Under the pieces are notes generated by a model that saw nothing but the letters and a program-made list of their open reading frames with translations, did not search any database and was not told where the DNA came from. Made by a program: the position numbers and the translations under genes. Of a stretch of 64,000 nucleotides of DNA, positions 51,905 through 60,550 are shown in pieces (within the stretch, counting starts at the first letter, position 1; every line of letters starts with the position of its first letter). The DNA comes from Actinoplanes sp. TFC3. Lineage in GTDB: Bacteria > Actinomycetota > Actinomycetes > Mycobacteriales > Micromonosporaceae. Location of the stretch: NCBI RefSeq assembly GCF_001553785.1, contig NZ_LOJP01000014.1:62001-126000 (forward strand), written 5' to 3'.

Positions 51905-53713
51905 ATGCGTAACCGGAAGGTCGTTGCCAGCGCGGCGACCGCCATCGTCACCGCTGCGGTCGGCGCATACGGCATCATCGGCGGTGTCACTGCGCCGGCA
52001 GCAGCGTCGCTCACCGGCGCCGCGGCGCTTTCGCCAGCGAGCCCGGGTGCGAAGGACACCATCGTTCATCTCTTCGAATGGCCGTGGGCCTCGGTTGCCA
52101 GCGAGTGCACCTCCGTCCTGGGCCCCAAGGGCTTCGGTGGCGTGCAGGTCTCCCCGCCGCAGGAACACGTTGTGTTACCCGGCTCCGGTTACCCGTGGTG
52201 GCAGGATTATCAGCCGGTCAGCTATCAGCTCACCACGCGCCGGGGTAACCGGACGCAATTCGCAAACATGGTGTCGACATGTCATGCGGCCGGCGTCAAG
52301 ATTTATGTGGATGCCGTTGTCAATCATATGGCCGGTGGCGGTTCGACGGGTGCGGGCAGCGCCGGTTCGACCTACAGCCACTATGCGTACCCGTCGGTGC
52401 CGTACGGCAATGACGATTTTCACCACTGCGGGCGCAACGGTAATGACGATATCGCCAACTATGGTGACCGCTGGGAGGTGCAGAATTGCGAGCTCGTTGA
52501 CCTCTCCGACCTGAGGACCGAATCAACGTACGTGCGCGGCAAGCTGACGGCGTACCTCAATGATCTGGTTTCCCTGGGGGTCGACGGTTTCCGGGTGGAC
52601 GCCGCGAAACACATGCCCGCCGCCGACATGTCCGCGTTCATCAACCCGGTTACCGGTGACCCTTACGTGTTCTCCGAGGTTATCGAGGGCGGTAGCGGTG
52701 AGCCGGCGCCGCAGGAGTACACCGGGATCGGCGATGTGACGGAATTCCGGTATGGCGATGTGGTGGGGGCAGCGTTCAAGAATGGCAGCCTGTCGAACCT
52801 GAACAATGTTCCCAGCTCCATGCTGTTGAGCAGTGGCGACGCGGTCGCTTTCATTGACAATCACGACACCCAGCGCAATGGGCGGGCGACGCTGACCTAC
52901 AAGGACGGCAGTTCGTACGCGTTGGCCGAAGCCTTTATGATCACCTATCCGTATGGCGTGCCGCAGGTCATGTCGAGCTTCACCTTCAGTAACGCCGACC
53001 AGGGGCCGCCTTCATCGAGCAACGGCACGACGAACGCGGTGAGTTGCGGTAGCGGCTGGCAGTGCGAGCACCGGGCGCGTACCACGGCGAACATGGTGGG
53101 CCTGCGCAATGCGGCGGCCGGCGCAGCGGTGACGAACTGGTGGAGCAACGGGTCCAATCAGATCGCGTTCGGGCGTGGCAGCAACGCGTATGTGGCGTTC
53201 AACCGCTCGGGCTCGGCGCTGACCCGCACCTTCCAGACCTCGCTGCCCGCGGGCACCTACTGCGACGTCATGACCGGCGACTTCACGAACGGCACGTGCG
53301 GTGGGACGGCGTACACGGTTGACAGCTCTGGGCAATTCACGGCAACAGTCGGGGCCAACGCGGCGCTCGCTCTGCATATCAATGCCCGGGGCGGAAATGC
53401 CAATCCCACCGGGTGTACGACCGCAGCAGTCAACGTGGAAGCCACTGTGACAACCACGTTCGGCCAGAACGTCTTCGTTACCGGTAACACCGCTGCACTG
53501 GGTAACTGGGACCCGGCTCAGGCGGTGGCGCTGTCCTCGGCGTCGTACCCGGTATGGAAGGCGACTGTGAACCTGCCGGGCAGCACCTCGGTGCAGTACA
53601 AGTACATCAAGAAGGAGGGCTCGACGGTGACGTGGGAGAGCGACCCCAACCGCACCCGGACGACGCCGAATGCAAGCCCTTGCAGCGCCACGTGGGCAGA
53701 TTCCTGGCGATGA
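51905..53713 (+). CDS. Secreted alpha-amylase, GH13 with C-terminal CBM20
   Basis: 602-aa exported enzyme that hydrolyses internal alpha-1,4 bonds of starch. The signal peptide covers about 1-34 (PAAAS). In the GH13 barrel, 'DAVVNH' (136-141), nucleophile Asp232 in 'GFRVDAAKH', acid/base Glu258 in 'FSEVIEGG', and Asp321 in 'FIDNHDTQ' are all present. An all-beta domain C follows (about 410-495). The starch-binding CBM20 (about 500-602) shows 'GQNVFVTGNTAALGNWDPAQAVALS' and 'VQYKYIKKEGSTVTWESDPNR'. It follows the LacI gene, with shared operator-like boxes, and a strong terminator comes after it. Confidence 0.95.
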   Translation: MRNRKVVASAATAIVTAAVGAYGIIGGVTAPAAASLTGAAALSPASPGAKDTIVHLFEWPWASVASECTSVLGPKGFGGVQVSPPQEHVVLPGSGYPWWQDYQPVSYQLTTRRGNRTQFANMVSTCHAAGVKIYVDAVVNHMAGGGSTGAGSAGSTYSHYAYPSVPYGNDDFHHCGRNGNDDIANYGDRWEVQNCELVDLSDLRTESTYVRGKLTAYLNDLVSLGVDGFRVDAAKHMPAADMSAFINPVTGDPYVFSEVIEGGSGEPAPQEYTGIGDVTEFRYGDVVGAAFKNGSLSNLNNVPSSMLLSSGDAVAFIDNHDTQRNGRATLTYKDGSSYALAEAFMITYPYGVPQVMSSFTFSNADQGPPSSSNGTTNAVSCGSGWQCEHRARTTANMVGLRNAAAGAAVTNWWSNGSNQIAFGRGSNAYVAFNRSGSALTRTFQTSLPAGTYCDVMTGDFTNGTCGGTAYTVDSSGQFTATVGANAALALHINARGGNANPTGCTTAAVNVEATVTTTFGQNVFVTGNTAALGNWDPAQAVALSSASYPVWKATVNLPGSTSVQYKYIKKEGSTVTWESDPNRTRTTPNASPCSATWADSWR

Positions 53714-53730
53714 GAGTGACGCTTCTCTCC

Positions 53731-53763
53731 GGGGCCGGTCGCACAGCCGGTGCGGCCGGCCCC
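53731..53763 (+). terminator. Strong hairpin terminator after the amylase gene
   Basis: GGGGCCGGTCGCA pairs with TGCGGCCGGCCCC (13 bp with one T-G wobble) around a 7-nt loop, 17 bp after the amylase stop. Confidence 0.75.
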
Positions 53764-53887
53764 GCTCGCTCACCCGGATGCTGGGCCAGCGCTCATTGAT
53801 CGTTCTCACTGATCGGCCCCGTTCCGTCGCCGCGACACCCCAGCCGCCGGGCCGGGAGGGGCCGCCTCGACCGCGGGAGGTAAACGC

Positions 53888-54259
53888 ATGCCGGAAATGG
53901 ACGTCGCTCTCCAGGACTCGATGCAGATCGACGGAGCGATCGGCGTTGCGCTTGTCGACTACACCAGCGGCATGGCGCTGGGCATCGCGGGCGGCACCCC
54001 GGAGTTGGACCTGGCGGTGGCGGCGGCCGGCAACACCGATGTGGTCCGGGCCAAGCTGCGGGCCATGGAGATGCTGGGCATCCGCGAGCAGATCGAGGAC
54101 GTGCTGATCACGCTGGAGACGCAGTACCACCTGATCCGGCCGCTCAAGGGCCGCGCGGGCGAAGGGCTGTTCCTCTACCTGGCGCTGGTGAGGTCGAAGG
54201 CCAACCTGGCAATGGCCCGCCACCAGCTCCGGCGCATCGAATCCGGCCTCGACGTCTGA
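53888..54259 (+). CDS. Roadblock/LC7-domain protein
   Basis: 123-aa soluble protein with the Roadblock pattern: 'IDGAIGVALVDYTSGMALG' (about 15-33), 'ELDLAVAAAGNTDVVRAKLRAMEMLG', 'IEDVLITLETQYHLIRPL' and 'GLFLYLALVRSKANLAMARHQLRRIE'. In actinobacteria such proteins often accompany a small GTPase and a sensor kinase; none is adjacent here. Some serve as GTPase-activating or scaffold proteins in polarity control. The ATG follows GGGAGG. Confidence 0.75.
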   Translation: MPEMDVALQDSMQIDGAIGVALVDYTSGMALGIAGGTPELDLAVAAAGNTDVVRAKLRAMEMLGIREQIEDVLITLETQYHLIRPLKGRAGEGLFLYLALVRSKANLAMARHQLRRIESGLDV

Positions 54260-54612
54260 GCCCGTCCTCGGAATATCGACGGTACGCCAGCGCCGAGCTG
54301 CCCCGGCATCCATGGTGAGCTGTGGGCCGCGGACGCGAAGATCTACCTCTTCGACTACGCGCGGCACCGGCGCGGCGTGGGGCCGCGCCTGGTCGAGCTG
54401 ATCGGTGGGGCCGCCGGCCCTGCCTGGTTCGTGGACGTGCGTCGCCGGCTCGGGGAGCATCTCGCCGGGCAGTGGCGAGCCGGCCCTGCATCTGCAACGC
54501 AATCCGGTGGGTTGAGGCGCCCCCGTCAGAGCTGAGCCGGGGGTCATGCCCGGACGCGCACCGCGATGCGGGAAAATGGGGGTTGACGAGACGACAGGGG
54601 AAGTTGGAGATC
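54260..54612. other. Gap before lysS with a protein-like open frame lacking a start
   Basis: One frame (from about 54272) is open to 54536 and reads as protein (GIHGELWAADAKIYLFDYAR, then RRGVGPRLVELIGG), but has no good start or Shine-Dalgarno at its beginning. I recognise no family. It may be a gene remnant or chance coding potential in GC-rich DNA. Confidence 0.3.
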
Positions 54613-56334
54613 GTGGCTGAAGTTGCAGGACCCGTCGACTGGGTGAGCCGGTTCGCCGACGAGGTGATCGCCGCCGCGGAGCCGGGGCGGCCCGTGGTGT
54701 GCGCGTCCGGGCTGAGCCCGTCCGGGCCGATCCACCTGGGCAACCTGCGTGAGGTGATGACCCCGCACCTGGTCGCGGACGAGATCCGCCGCCGGGGGCA
54801 CGAGGTGGTGCACCTGATCTCATGGGACGACTACGACCGGTTCCGCAAGGTGCCGGCCGGGATCCCGCCGGAGTGGGCCGAGCACATCGGCAAGCCGCTG
54901 ACCGCCGTGCCCGCGCCGCCCGGCAGCCGGTTCCCGAACTGGGCCGAGCACTTCAAGGCCGCGATGATCGACTCGCTCGCCGAGATGGGTGTCGAGTACC
55001 GGGGCATCAGCCAGACCGAGATGTACACCTGCGGGGCGTACCGGGACCAGGTTCTTCTGGCCATGCGCGAGCGTGCCCGCATCGACGAGATCCTGGACCG
55101 CTACCGCACGAAGGGCCGGCCGGCCAAGGGGCCCAAGCAGAGCCAGAAGCTCGACGAGGCGGAGGCGGCAGCGGCAGCGGCGGCCGAGGAAGGCTCGGGC
55201 GCGGCCGACGAGGACGACGGCACCGCGACCACCGGCTACTTCCCCTACAAGCCCTACTGCGGCGAGTGCGGCAAGGATCTGACGACGGTCACGGCCTACG
55301 ACGACCAGAGCACCGCCATGGCGTACGAGTGCACGCTCGACGGCTTCACCGAGACCGTCCTGCTGTCGGAGTTCAACCGGGGCAAGCTGGTCTGGAAGGT
55401 CGACTGGCCGATGCGCTGGGCGTACGAGGGCGTGCTCTTCGAACCCTCGGGCGTCGACCACTCCTCGCCCGGGTCGTCCTTCGTGGTCGGCGGGCAGATC
55501 GTCAGCGAGGTGTTCGGCGGACGGCAGCCGATCGGACCGATGTACGCGTTCGTGGGCATCAGCGGCATGGCCAAGATGTCGAGTTCGCGTGGCGCCGTGC
55601 CGACCCCGGCCGACGCGCTGGGCATCATGGAGCCGGCCTTGCTGCGCTGGCTGTACGCGCGCCGCCGGCCGAATCAGTCGTTCAAGATCGCGTTCGATGC
55701 CGAGATCCAGCGCATGTACGACGAGTGGGACGCCCTGGCGGCCAAGATCGCGGCCGGCACCGCCGCCCCGGCCGACGAGGCCGCCCACGACCGCGCGGTC
55801 CGCACGGCGGGCACGACGCTGCCGGTGACGCCGGTGCCGATCGCGTACCGCACCCTCGCCTCGATCGTCGACATCACCACCGGCGACGACGAGCAGACCC
55901 TGCGCATCCTGCACGACCTCGACCCGCAGCGGCCGGTGACCGCGCTGGCCGAGGTGCGCCCCCGCCTCGACAAGGCGCAGGTGTGGGTGAACACCCAGAT
56001 GGACGCCGACGCCCGCACGCAGGTACGCACCGAGCCCGACAAGGAGCTGCTCGCCTCGCTCGAGGAGGACCAGCGCGAATCCCTGCGCCTGCTCGCCGCG
56101 GGCCTGACCGGCAACTGGTCGCTGAGCGGGCTCACCACGCTGCTCTACGGGGTGCCCAAGACGATGGCCGGCCTGCCCGCCGACACCAAGCCGACGAACG
56201 AGCTCAAGGTCGCCCAGCGCGCGTTCTTCGTGCTGATCTACCGCCTGCTGATCGGCAAGGAGACCGGCCCCCGGCTGCCCACGCTGCTGCTGGCGGTCGG
56301 CGCGGACCGGCTGCGCACCCTGATCGGGCAGTAG
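54613..56334 (+). CDS. lysS: Lysyl-tRNA synthetase, class I
   Basis: 573-aa class I LysRS, which charges tRNA(Lys). The HIGH-like motif is 'SPSGPIHLGN' (35-44) and the KMSKS-like loop is 'AKMSSSRG' (about 321). Between them 'PYCGECGKDL' with a later Cys suggests a zinc site. An Ala/Glu-rich insertion (about 178-205) is lineage-specific. The C-terminal helical anticodon-binding part includes 'LLYGVPKTMAGLP'. GTG 54613 is taken as the start because homology begins there; a TTG three codons upstream lies after AGGGGA. Class I LysRS replaces the class II enzyme in a minority of bacteria. Confidence 0.93.
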   Translation: MAEVAGPVDWVSRFADEVIAAAEPGRPVVCASGLSPSGPIHLGNLREVMTPHLVADEIRRRGHEVVHLISWDDYDRFRKVPAGIPPEWAEHIGKPLTAVPAPPGSRFPNWAEHFKAAMIDSLAEMGVEYRGISQTEMYTCGAYRDQVLLAMRERARIDEILDRYRTKGRPAKGPKQSQKLDEAEAAAAAAAEEGSGAADEDDGTATTGYFPYKPYCGECGKDLTTVTAYDDQSTAMAYECTLDGFTETVLLSEFNRGKLVWKVDWPMRWAYEGVLFEPSGVDHSSPGSSFVVGGQIVSEVFGGRQPIGPMYAFVGISGMAKMSSSRGAVPTPADALGIMEPALLRWLYARRRPNQSFKIAFDAEIQRMYDEWDALAAKIAAGTAAPADEAAHDRAVRTAGTTLPVTPVPIAYRTLASIVDITTGDDEQTLRILHDLDPQRPVTALAEVRPRLDKAQVWVNTQMDADARTQVRTEPDKELLASLEEDQRESLRLLAAGLTGNWSLSGLTTLLYGVPKTMAGLPADTKPTNELKVAQRAFFVLIYRLLIGKETGPRLPTLLLAVGADRLRTLIGQ

Positions 56335-56340
56335 CCGGAC

Positions 56341-57141
56341 GTGGCGGAGGGCGACTCGATCAGGCGTCTCGCCACCCGCCTGCACACCACGTTCGCCGGC
56401 GCGCCGGTGCTCGACAGCGAGTACCGGCGCGGTGGTGAGGTGCCGGTGCGCTTCGCCGGCGACACGCTCACCGAGGTCGCGGCGGTGGGTAAGCACCTGC
56501 TGATGCGTTTCGCCAGCGGCCGTACGCTGCACAGCCATCTGCGCATGCAGGGTTCCTGGCGCACCCACCGCCCGGCGTGGCGCCCCCGGCCGGTAGCCGA
56601 TCGGCTCGGTGCCTGGCTGGATCTGGGCGAGCGGGGGGTGCTCGCGGCGCACGACATGCCGGTGCTGGAGGTCGTCGCAACCACGCGCGAGCACACGGTG
56701 ATCGGCCATCTCGGCCCGGACATCCTGGCCGCCGACTGGGCGGAGCGGATCGGCGAGGCGGTGGCGAACGTGGCGGCAGCCCCGGACCTGCCCATCCGGC
56801 AGGCGCTGATGGATCAGCGCAACCTCTGCGGGATCGGCAACCTGTGGGCGGTCGAGTCGCTGTTCATCGGGGGGATTCATCCGTACGCCCGCAGCGGCGC
56901 CATCGACATTGCGGCAACGCTCGACCGGGCGCACCGCATGATGCTGCTCGGCCTGCGCAACGCCACCCAGTCGACCACCGGGGATCTGCGCCGCGGCCGT
57001 ACGCACTGGGTGTACGGGCGATACCGCCGGCCCTGCCTGCGCTGCGGCACCCCCGTCGCGTTCCGGGCCGCCGGTGCCGACCCGTACGACCGGGAAACGT
57101 GGTGGTGCCCGCACTGCCAGAGCACGCGCAGGCAGGTGTGA
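56341..57141 (+). CDS. nei: Fpg/Nei-family DNA glycosylase with atypical N-terminus
   Basis: 266-aa base-excision-repair glycosylase. The family begins Met-Pro-Glu-Gly, with processed Pro2 as nucleophile; here the start reads Val(fMet)-Ala-Glu-Gly-Asp, so Pro is replaced by Ala while Glu3 remains. Other hallmarks are intact: 'GKHLLMRF' (about 51-58), 'LHSHLRMQGSW', the H2TH region 'IRQALMDQRNLCGIGNLWAVESLF' and a C-terminal zinc finger 'CLRCGTP...WWCPHCQ'. Six bp after lysS, so co-transcribed. Activity may be altered. Confidence 0.9.
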   Translation: MAEGDSIRRLATRLHTTFAGAPVLDSEYRRGGEVPVRFAGDTLTEVAAVGKHLLMRFASGRTLHSHLRMQGSWRTHRPAWRPRPVADRLGAWLDLGERGVLAAHDMPVLEVVATTREHTVIGHLGPDILAADWAERIGEAVANVAAAPDLPIRQALMDQRNLCGIGNLWAVESLFIGGIHPYARSGAIDIAATLDRAHRMMLLGLRNATQSTTGDLRRGRTHWVYGRYRRPCLRCGTPVAFRAAGADPYDRETWWCPHCQSTRRQV

Positions 57142-57194
57142 ATGGCTGACCCGAAACGGGGGACTGCAGCCAGGACACCTGCGCCGACGGTGAA

Positions 57195-58751
57195 TTATTC
57201 TTCCAGCACCGGCAAGGTGATGCGAAAACAGGCGCCCTCCTCGACCCTGGTGTCCAGCGTGACCGTGCCGCCGTGGTATTCGACGATCTTCTTCACGATG
57301 GCCAGTCCGATGCCCGTGCCCTCATAGGCCTCGCGCGGGTGCAGACGCTGGAAGATGACGAAGACCTTGTCGGCAAATTCCGGTTCGATGCCGATGCCGT
57401 TATCCCGTACGGTCACAGCCCAGTGGTCGTCCTCGCGAACGCCGGTGACGCTGATTTTCGGCGGCACCCCGGGGCGGCGGAACTTGAGCGAGTTGCCGAT
57501 CAGGTTGGTGAACAGCGTGGTCAGCAACGGCTCCTCGCCGCGTACCGTGGGCAGGCCCGACCAGCTGATCTCGGCATCCGCACCGGCGCGTTCCTCCAGT
57601 TGCGAGCGTACCTGGGTGAGCACGCGGCCGAGGTCCACGGCGGTGAAGCCGGTGGTGAGCCGGCCGATGCGGGAGAACGCCAGCAGGTCGTTGATCAGCC
57701 GTTGCATGCGTTCGGCCCCGTCCACGGCGAACGCGATGTACTGGTCGGCGCGTGCGTCGAGCTGGCCGGCGTACCGGCGTTGCAGGAGCTGGCAGAAACT
57801 TGCGACCTTGCGCAACGGCTCCTGCAAGTCGTGCGAGGCGACGTACGCGAATTGCTCAAGATCGCGGTTGGAGCGGGTCAGCTCCTCGGCCTGCACCTTG
57901 AGCTGCGCGTTGCCCCACTCGATCTGCGCCCGCGCTTGCTGCACCTCGCGCAGCTCAGCGGCGATCTTGCGCCGCATGGCGTCGACGTCGCGGGCCAAAG
58001 CGCGGAACTCCGGCGAGCCGCGCCCGGTGATGTCGTGGTCGTAGTCCCCGGCGGCCACCGTGCGGATCTGGCCGGCCAGGTGCAGCACCGGCCGGTTGAC
58101 CAGCCGGTCGAGCAGCACCATCAGCGCCGCCCCGGCCAGGGCGACGGCCGCCGCCGCAAGAAGTTCCAGCGCGACCAGCGACCCGCCGGTGTCCTTGGCA
58201 CGTTGCACCGCAGCGTTGCGCACGGTCGAGATGTCGCCCTGCAGTTGCGCGACGGCGGCGCGGACAGCGTCGAACTGCTGGGTGCTGGAAGCGCCGGGAA
58301 GTGCTTGCCCCGCTTGCGGTCCACCGCTGCGCACCGCCGCGATGACCGGCTCGGCGACGGTGGTGCGCCACTGGGTGGACCGCTGCCGGACCAGGTCGAG
58401 GTCGGCCGTGACCGCCTTGTCGCTGCGGCCACTGGCGTTCAAGGTGGCGATCTGGTCCAGCAGCTGGGTCTCGGCTGCGCGGCCGCGGTCGTACGGGGAG
58501 AGGTTGTCCTGTCTGCCGCTGAGCAGGAACCCGCGCATCCCGGTCTCCTGGTCCACGAAGGCCGCGTCCAGGCTCTGCCCCGCCGTGCGCATCGGGCCGG
58601 TCTTGTTGACCAGCACGTCGATGCGCCCGCTGCTGTCCTCGGCGATCAGCGCCGCCGCGACGCTGAGCGCGACCAGCAGCAGGCTCAGCCCCCCGCAGAT
58701 GGCCATGACGCGGCTGCGCAAGGTCCACGAACGAAAACGCGTCGCGGGCAT
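57195..58751 (-). CDS. CHASE3-HAMP sensor histidine kinase
   Basis: 518-aa membrane kinase. TM1 (about 15-37) precedes a CHASE3-type sensor (about 40-180, 'AFVDQETGMRGFLLSGRQDNLSPYDRG'). TM2 (about 190-212) leads to a HAMP and coiled coil. HisKA has 'FAYVASHDLQEPLRKVASFCQLL', a bacteriophytochrome-style H box. HATPase_c has 'NLIGNSLKFRR', 'VRDNGIGI' and 'GTGIGLAIVKKIVEYHGG'. ATG 58751 follows GGGAG. No response regulator is adjacent, so it is an orphan sensor; the ligand is unknown. Confidence 0.9.
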   Translation of the reverse strand: MPATRFRSWTLRSRVMAICGGLSLLLVALSVAAALIAEDSSGRIDVLVNKTGPMRTAGQSLDAAFVDQETGMRGFLLSGRQDNLSPYDRGRAAETQLLDQIATLNASGRSDKAVTADLDLVRQRSTQWRTTVAEPVIAAVRSGGPQAGQALPGASSTQQFDAVRAAVAQLQGDISTVRNAAVQRAKDTGGSLVALELLAAAAVALAGAALMVLLDRLVNRPVLHLAGQIRTVAAGDYDHDITGRGSPEFRALARDVDAMRRKIAAELREVQQARAQIEWGNAQLKVQAEELTRSNRDLEQFAYVASHDLQEPLRKVASFCQLLQRRYAGQLDARADQYIAFAVDGAERMQRLINDLLAFSRIGRLTTGFTAVDLGRVLTQVRSQLEERAGADAEISWSGLPTVRGEEPLLTTLFTNLIGNSLKFRRPGVPPKISVTGVREDDHWAVTVRDNGIGIEPEFADKVFVIFQRLHPREAYEGTGIGLAIVKKIVEYHGGTVTLDTRVEEGACFRITLPVLEE

Positions 58752-58849
58752 GACCGGCTCCCCAGGTGTGCGGACGAGGTCATGAGTATCCACAACGCCG
58801 CAAACCGGCCGCTGGGCGGGATTGCTCGTCAAGGTCGCGCGGCGCCAGG

Positions 58850-59746
58850 TCAGGACCGGGTGTACGCACCCGCCTCGATGTCCTCGATCAGCGTCGGGCC
58901 GCTCGGGTGCCAGGAGAGCGACTCCCTCGTGGCGATGCTGGTGGCCTGCATGTCCATGGCGAAGAACCGGCCGATGAAACCGAAGTGCTCGACCGCGTCC
59001 TGCGGCGCCACCGAGGTGACCGGCAGGCCCAGCGTGCGCCCGATGGCCTCGGCGATCTCGCGGGTGGGGATGCCCGGCTCGGCCGCAGCGTGCGGGCGGG
59101 TGCCGGCCGGGGCATGCTCCAGGCCGAGGCGCACCAGGCGGGCGGCGTCCGAGCGGTGCACGGCGGACCAGGCGTTGGTGCCCTCACCGATGTACGCCGA
59201 GACGCCGTGCTTGCGGGCCGCGGCCACGATCAGCGCGATGAAGCCGTGGTCGCCGGTGCCGTGCACGGTCGGGGCGAAACGGGCGGCGATGGTGCGCACG
59301 CCGCGCGAGACGGAGTCCAGGGCCAGGTTCTCCCCGCCGCCGCGCGCTGATTCCGGGCCGGTGAACGGCGACGGATCCTGCTCGGTCGACGGACGCCCCT
59401 CGCTGAGCCCGGCCAGGCCGGAGGCGAGAACGAACGGGCGGTTGGTGCCGGCCAGCGCCTCGGTGAAGGTCTCCACGGCGGCGCGCTCGGCGCGGTTGGA
59501 CTCGGCCGGGTTGGCGAAGTCGTGCTTGTTGGCCAGGTGGATGACCGCGTCGGCCTCGGTGGCGCCGCGGCGCAGGGCCTCCAGATCGTCGAGGTCGGCT
59601 TGCAGCACGGTGGCGTGCTGGGCCTTGAGCGCCGCGGCGCCCTTGTCGGAGCGAGCCAGCCCGACGACGTCGTGGCCGGCCGCGATGAGCTCGTCGACGG
59701 TGGCAGAGCCGATCCAGCCGGTGGCTCCGGTGACGAATACCCGCAT
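58850..59746 (-). CDS. NAD(P)-dependent epimerase/dehydratase-like SDR
   Basis: 298-aa extended/atypical SDR. The Rossmann motif 'VFVTGATGWIGSATV' (about 3-17) is followed by 'DAVIHLANKHDF'. The usual active-site YxxxK is not obvious; the corresponding region reads 'GGGENLALDSVSRGV', so it may act as a nucleotide-binding sensor or an atypical reductase, as in many actinobacterial paralogues. Divergent from a TetR gene with two operators between them, which strongly suggests direct repression. Confidence 0.85.
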   Translation of the reverse strand: MRVFVTGATGWIGSATVDELIAAGHDVVGLARSDKGAAALKAQHATVLQADLDDLEALRRGATEADAVIHLANKHDFANPAESNRAERAAVETFTEALAGTNRPFVLASGLAGLSEGRPSTEQDPSPFTGPESARGGGENLALDSVSRGVRTIAARFAPTVHGTGDHGFIALIVAAARKHGVSAYIGEGTNAWSAVHRSDAARLVRLGLEHAPAGTRPHAAAEPGIPTREIAEAIGRTLGLPVTSVAPQDAVEHFGFIGRFFAMDMQATSIATRESLSWHPSGPTLIEDIEAGAYTRS

Positions 59747-59760
59747 GAGGGTGACCTCCT

Positions 59761-59810
59761 GATGTCAGTGACTGAAATCAGCGTACACCCTGATGTCAGA
59801 GTCTGACATC
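59761..59810. promoter_or_regulatory. Two TetR operators between the SDR and TetR genes
   Basis: GATGTCAGAGTCTGACATC (59792-59810) is a 19-bp palindrome with perfect 9-bp arms around one base. A second site, 59761-59779, matches it in 8 of 9 arm pairs and reuses the GATGTCAG half-site. The centres are 31 bp apart, three helical turns, so two repressor dimers could bind the same face. Confidence 0.8.
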
Positions 59811-59851
59811 GGTAGTCTCCGGTCCGGACTCAGGCGTTTAGGATGGGGCCC

Positions 59852-60412
59852 ATGGCTAGGTGGCAAGGTGGTGCGGACGCGCGCCTGGGGCAAGCGGCGC
59901 TGGAGTTGTTCGCCGACCGCGGGTTCGACGGCGTGACGGTCGCCGAGATCGCCGCCCGGGCCGGGCTGACCGAGCGCACCTTCTTCCGCTACTTCACCGA
60001 CAAACGCGAAGTGCTCTTCTCCGGGCAGGCCGACTTTCAGAACGCGTTCCTCGACCAGCTCGGCAACACCGGTGACCCGATGGCCATGGTCGAGCGGGCT
60101 CTCGACGGCGCGGCCACCCTGTTCCCCGAGGAGCGCCGCGCCTGGTCCCGCGCGCGGCAAGGTGTCATCGACGCGGACGAGGCCTTCCAGGAACGCGAGC
60201 GGCACAAGCTGTCCTCGGTCGCGGCTGCCCTGACGACGGCCCTGACCGAGCGCGGGATCGACCCGGTGACAGCGGCGCTGGCGGCCGAGAGCGGTGTGAC
60301 GGTGTTCCGTACGGCCTTCATCGCCTGGCTCACCGAGGGGGAGCAGCGGCCATTCGCCGAGATTCAGCGCGCGGTGTTCGAGAAGCTGGTCGCGCTGACA
60401 TCCGGCCGCTGA
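59852..60412 (+). CDS. TetR-family repressor (divergent SDR regulator)
   Basis: 186-aa regulator. The helix-turn-helix covers about 10-55 ('AALELFADRGFDGVTVAEIAARAGLTERTFFRYFTDKREVLF'). A helical TetR C-domain follows ('AWSRARQGVIDADEAFQERERHKL'). ATG 59852 is chosen; ATG 59843 in frame is an alternative. It probably binds the two palindromes in front of it and controls both itself and the SDR gene. The inducer is unknown. Confidence 0.87.
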   Translation: MARWQGGADARLGQAALELFADRGFDGVTVAEIAARAGLTERTFFRYFTDKREVLFSGQADFQNAFLDQLGNTGDPMAMVERALDGAATLFPEERRAWSRARQGVIDADEAFQERERHKLSSVAAALTTALTERGIDPVTAALAAESGVTVFRTAFIAWLTEGEQRPFAEIQRAVFEKLVALTSGR

Positions 60413-60446
60413 GCGCCGCACGCCGGTGCTACGGTGTCGGCCTACT

Positions 60447-60516
60447 CGAGGAGGTGAACCCCGTGAACGTCGTAACCATGTGGGTGCCTCCTCGCGTTGC
60501 CCAGCCTGGGAGCTGA
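60447..60516 (+). promoter_or_regulatory. Leader ORF (17 aa) with SD-sequestering stem
   Basis: GAGGAGG is placed 8 bp before GTG 60463, which opens a 17-codon frame (NVVTMWVPPRVAQPGS after the start) ending TGA 60514-60516, 34 bp before the hydrolase. CGAGGAGG (60447-60454) is perfectly complementary to CCTCCTCG (60487-60494) inside the ORF, over the Pro-Pro-Arg codons. A GC palindrome GGGGCGCCCC (60521-60530) follows. This fits a translation-dependent attenuator (inference). Confidence 0.5.
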
Positions 60517-60550
60517 GCCGGGGGCGCCCCGTTCTCGAAGGGCCACACCT

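Noticed and set aside
54820..57114. 764-codon open frame opposite lysS and nei
   Set aside because: Antisense shadow of two recognised genes; no domain and no ribosome binding site.
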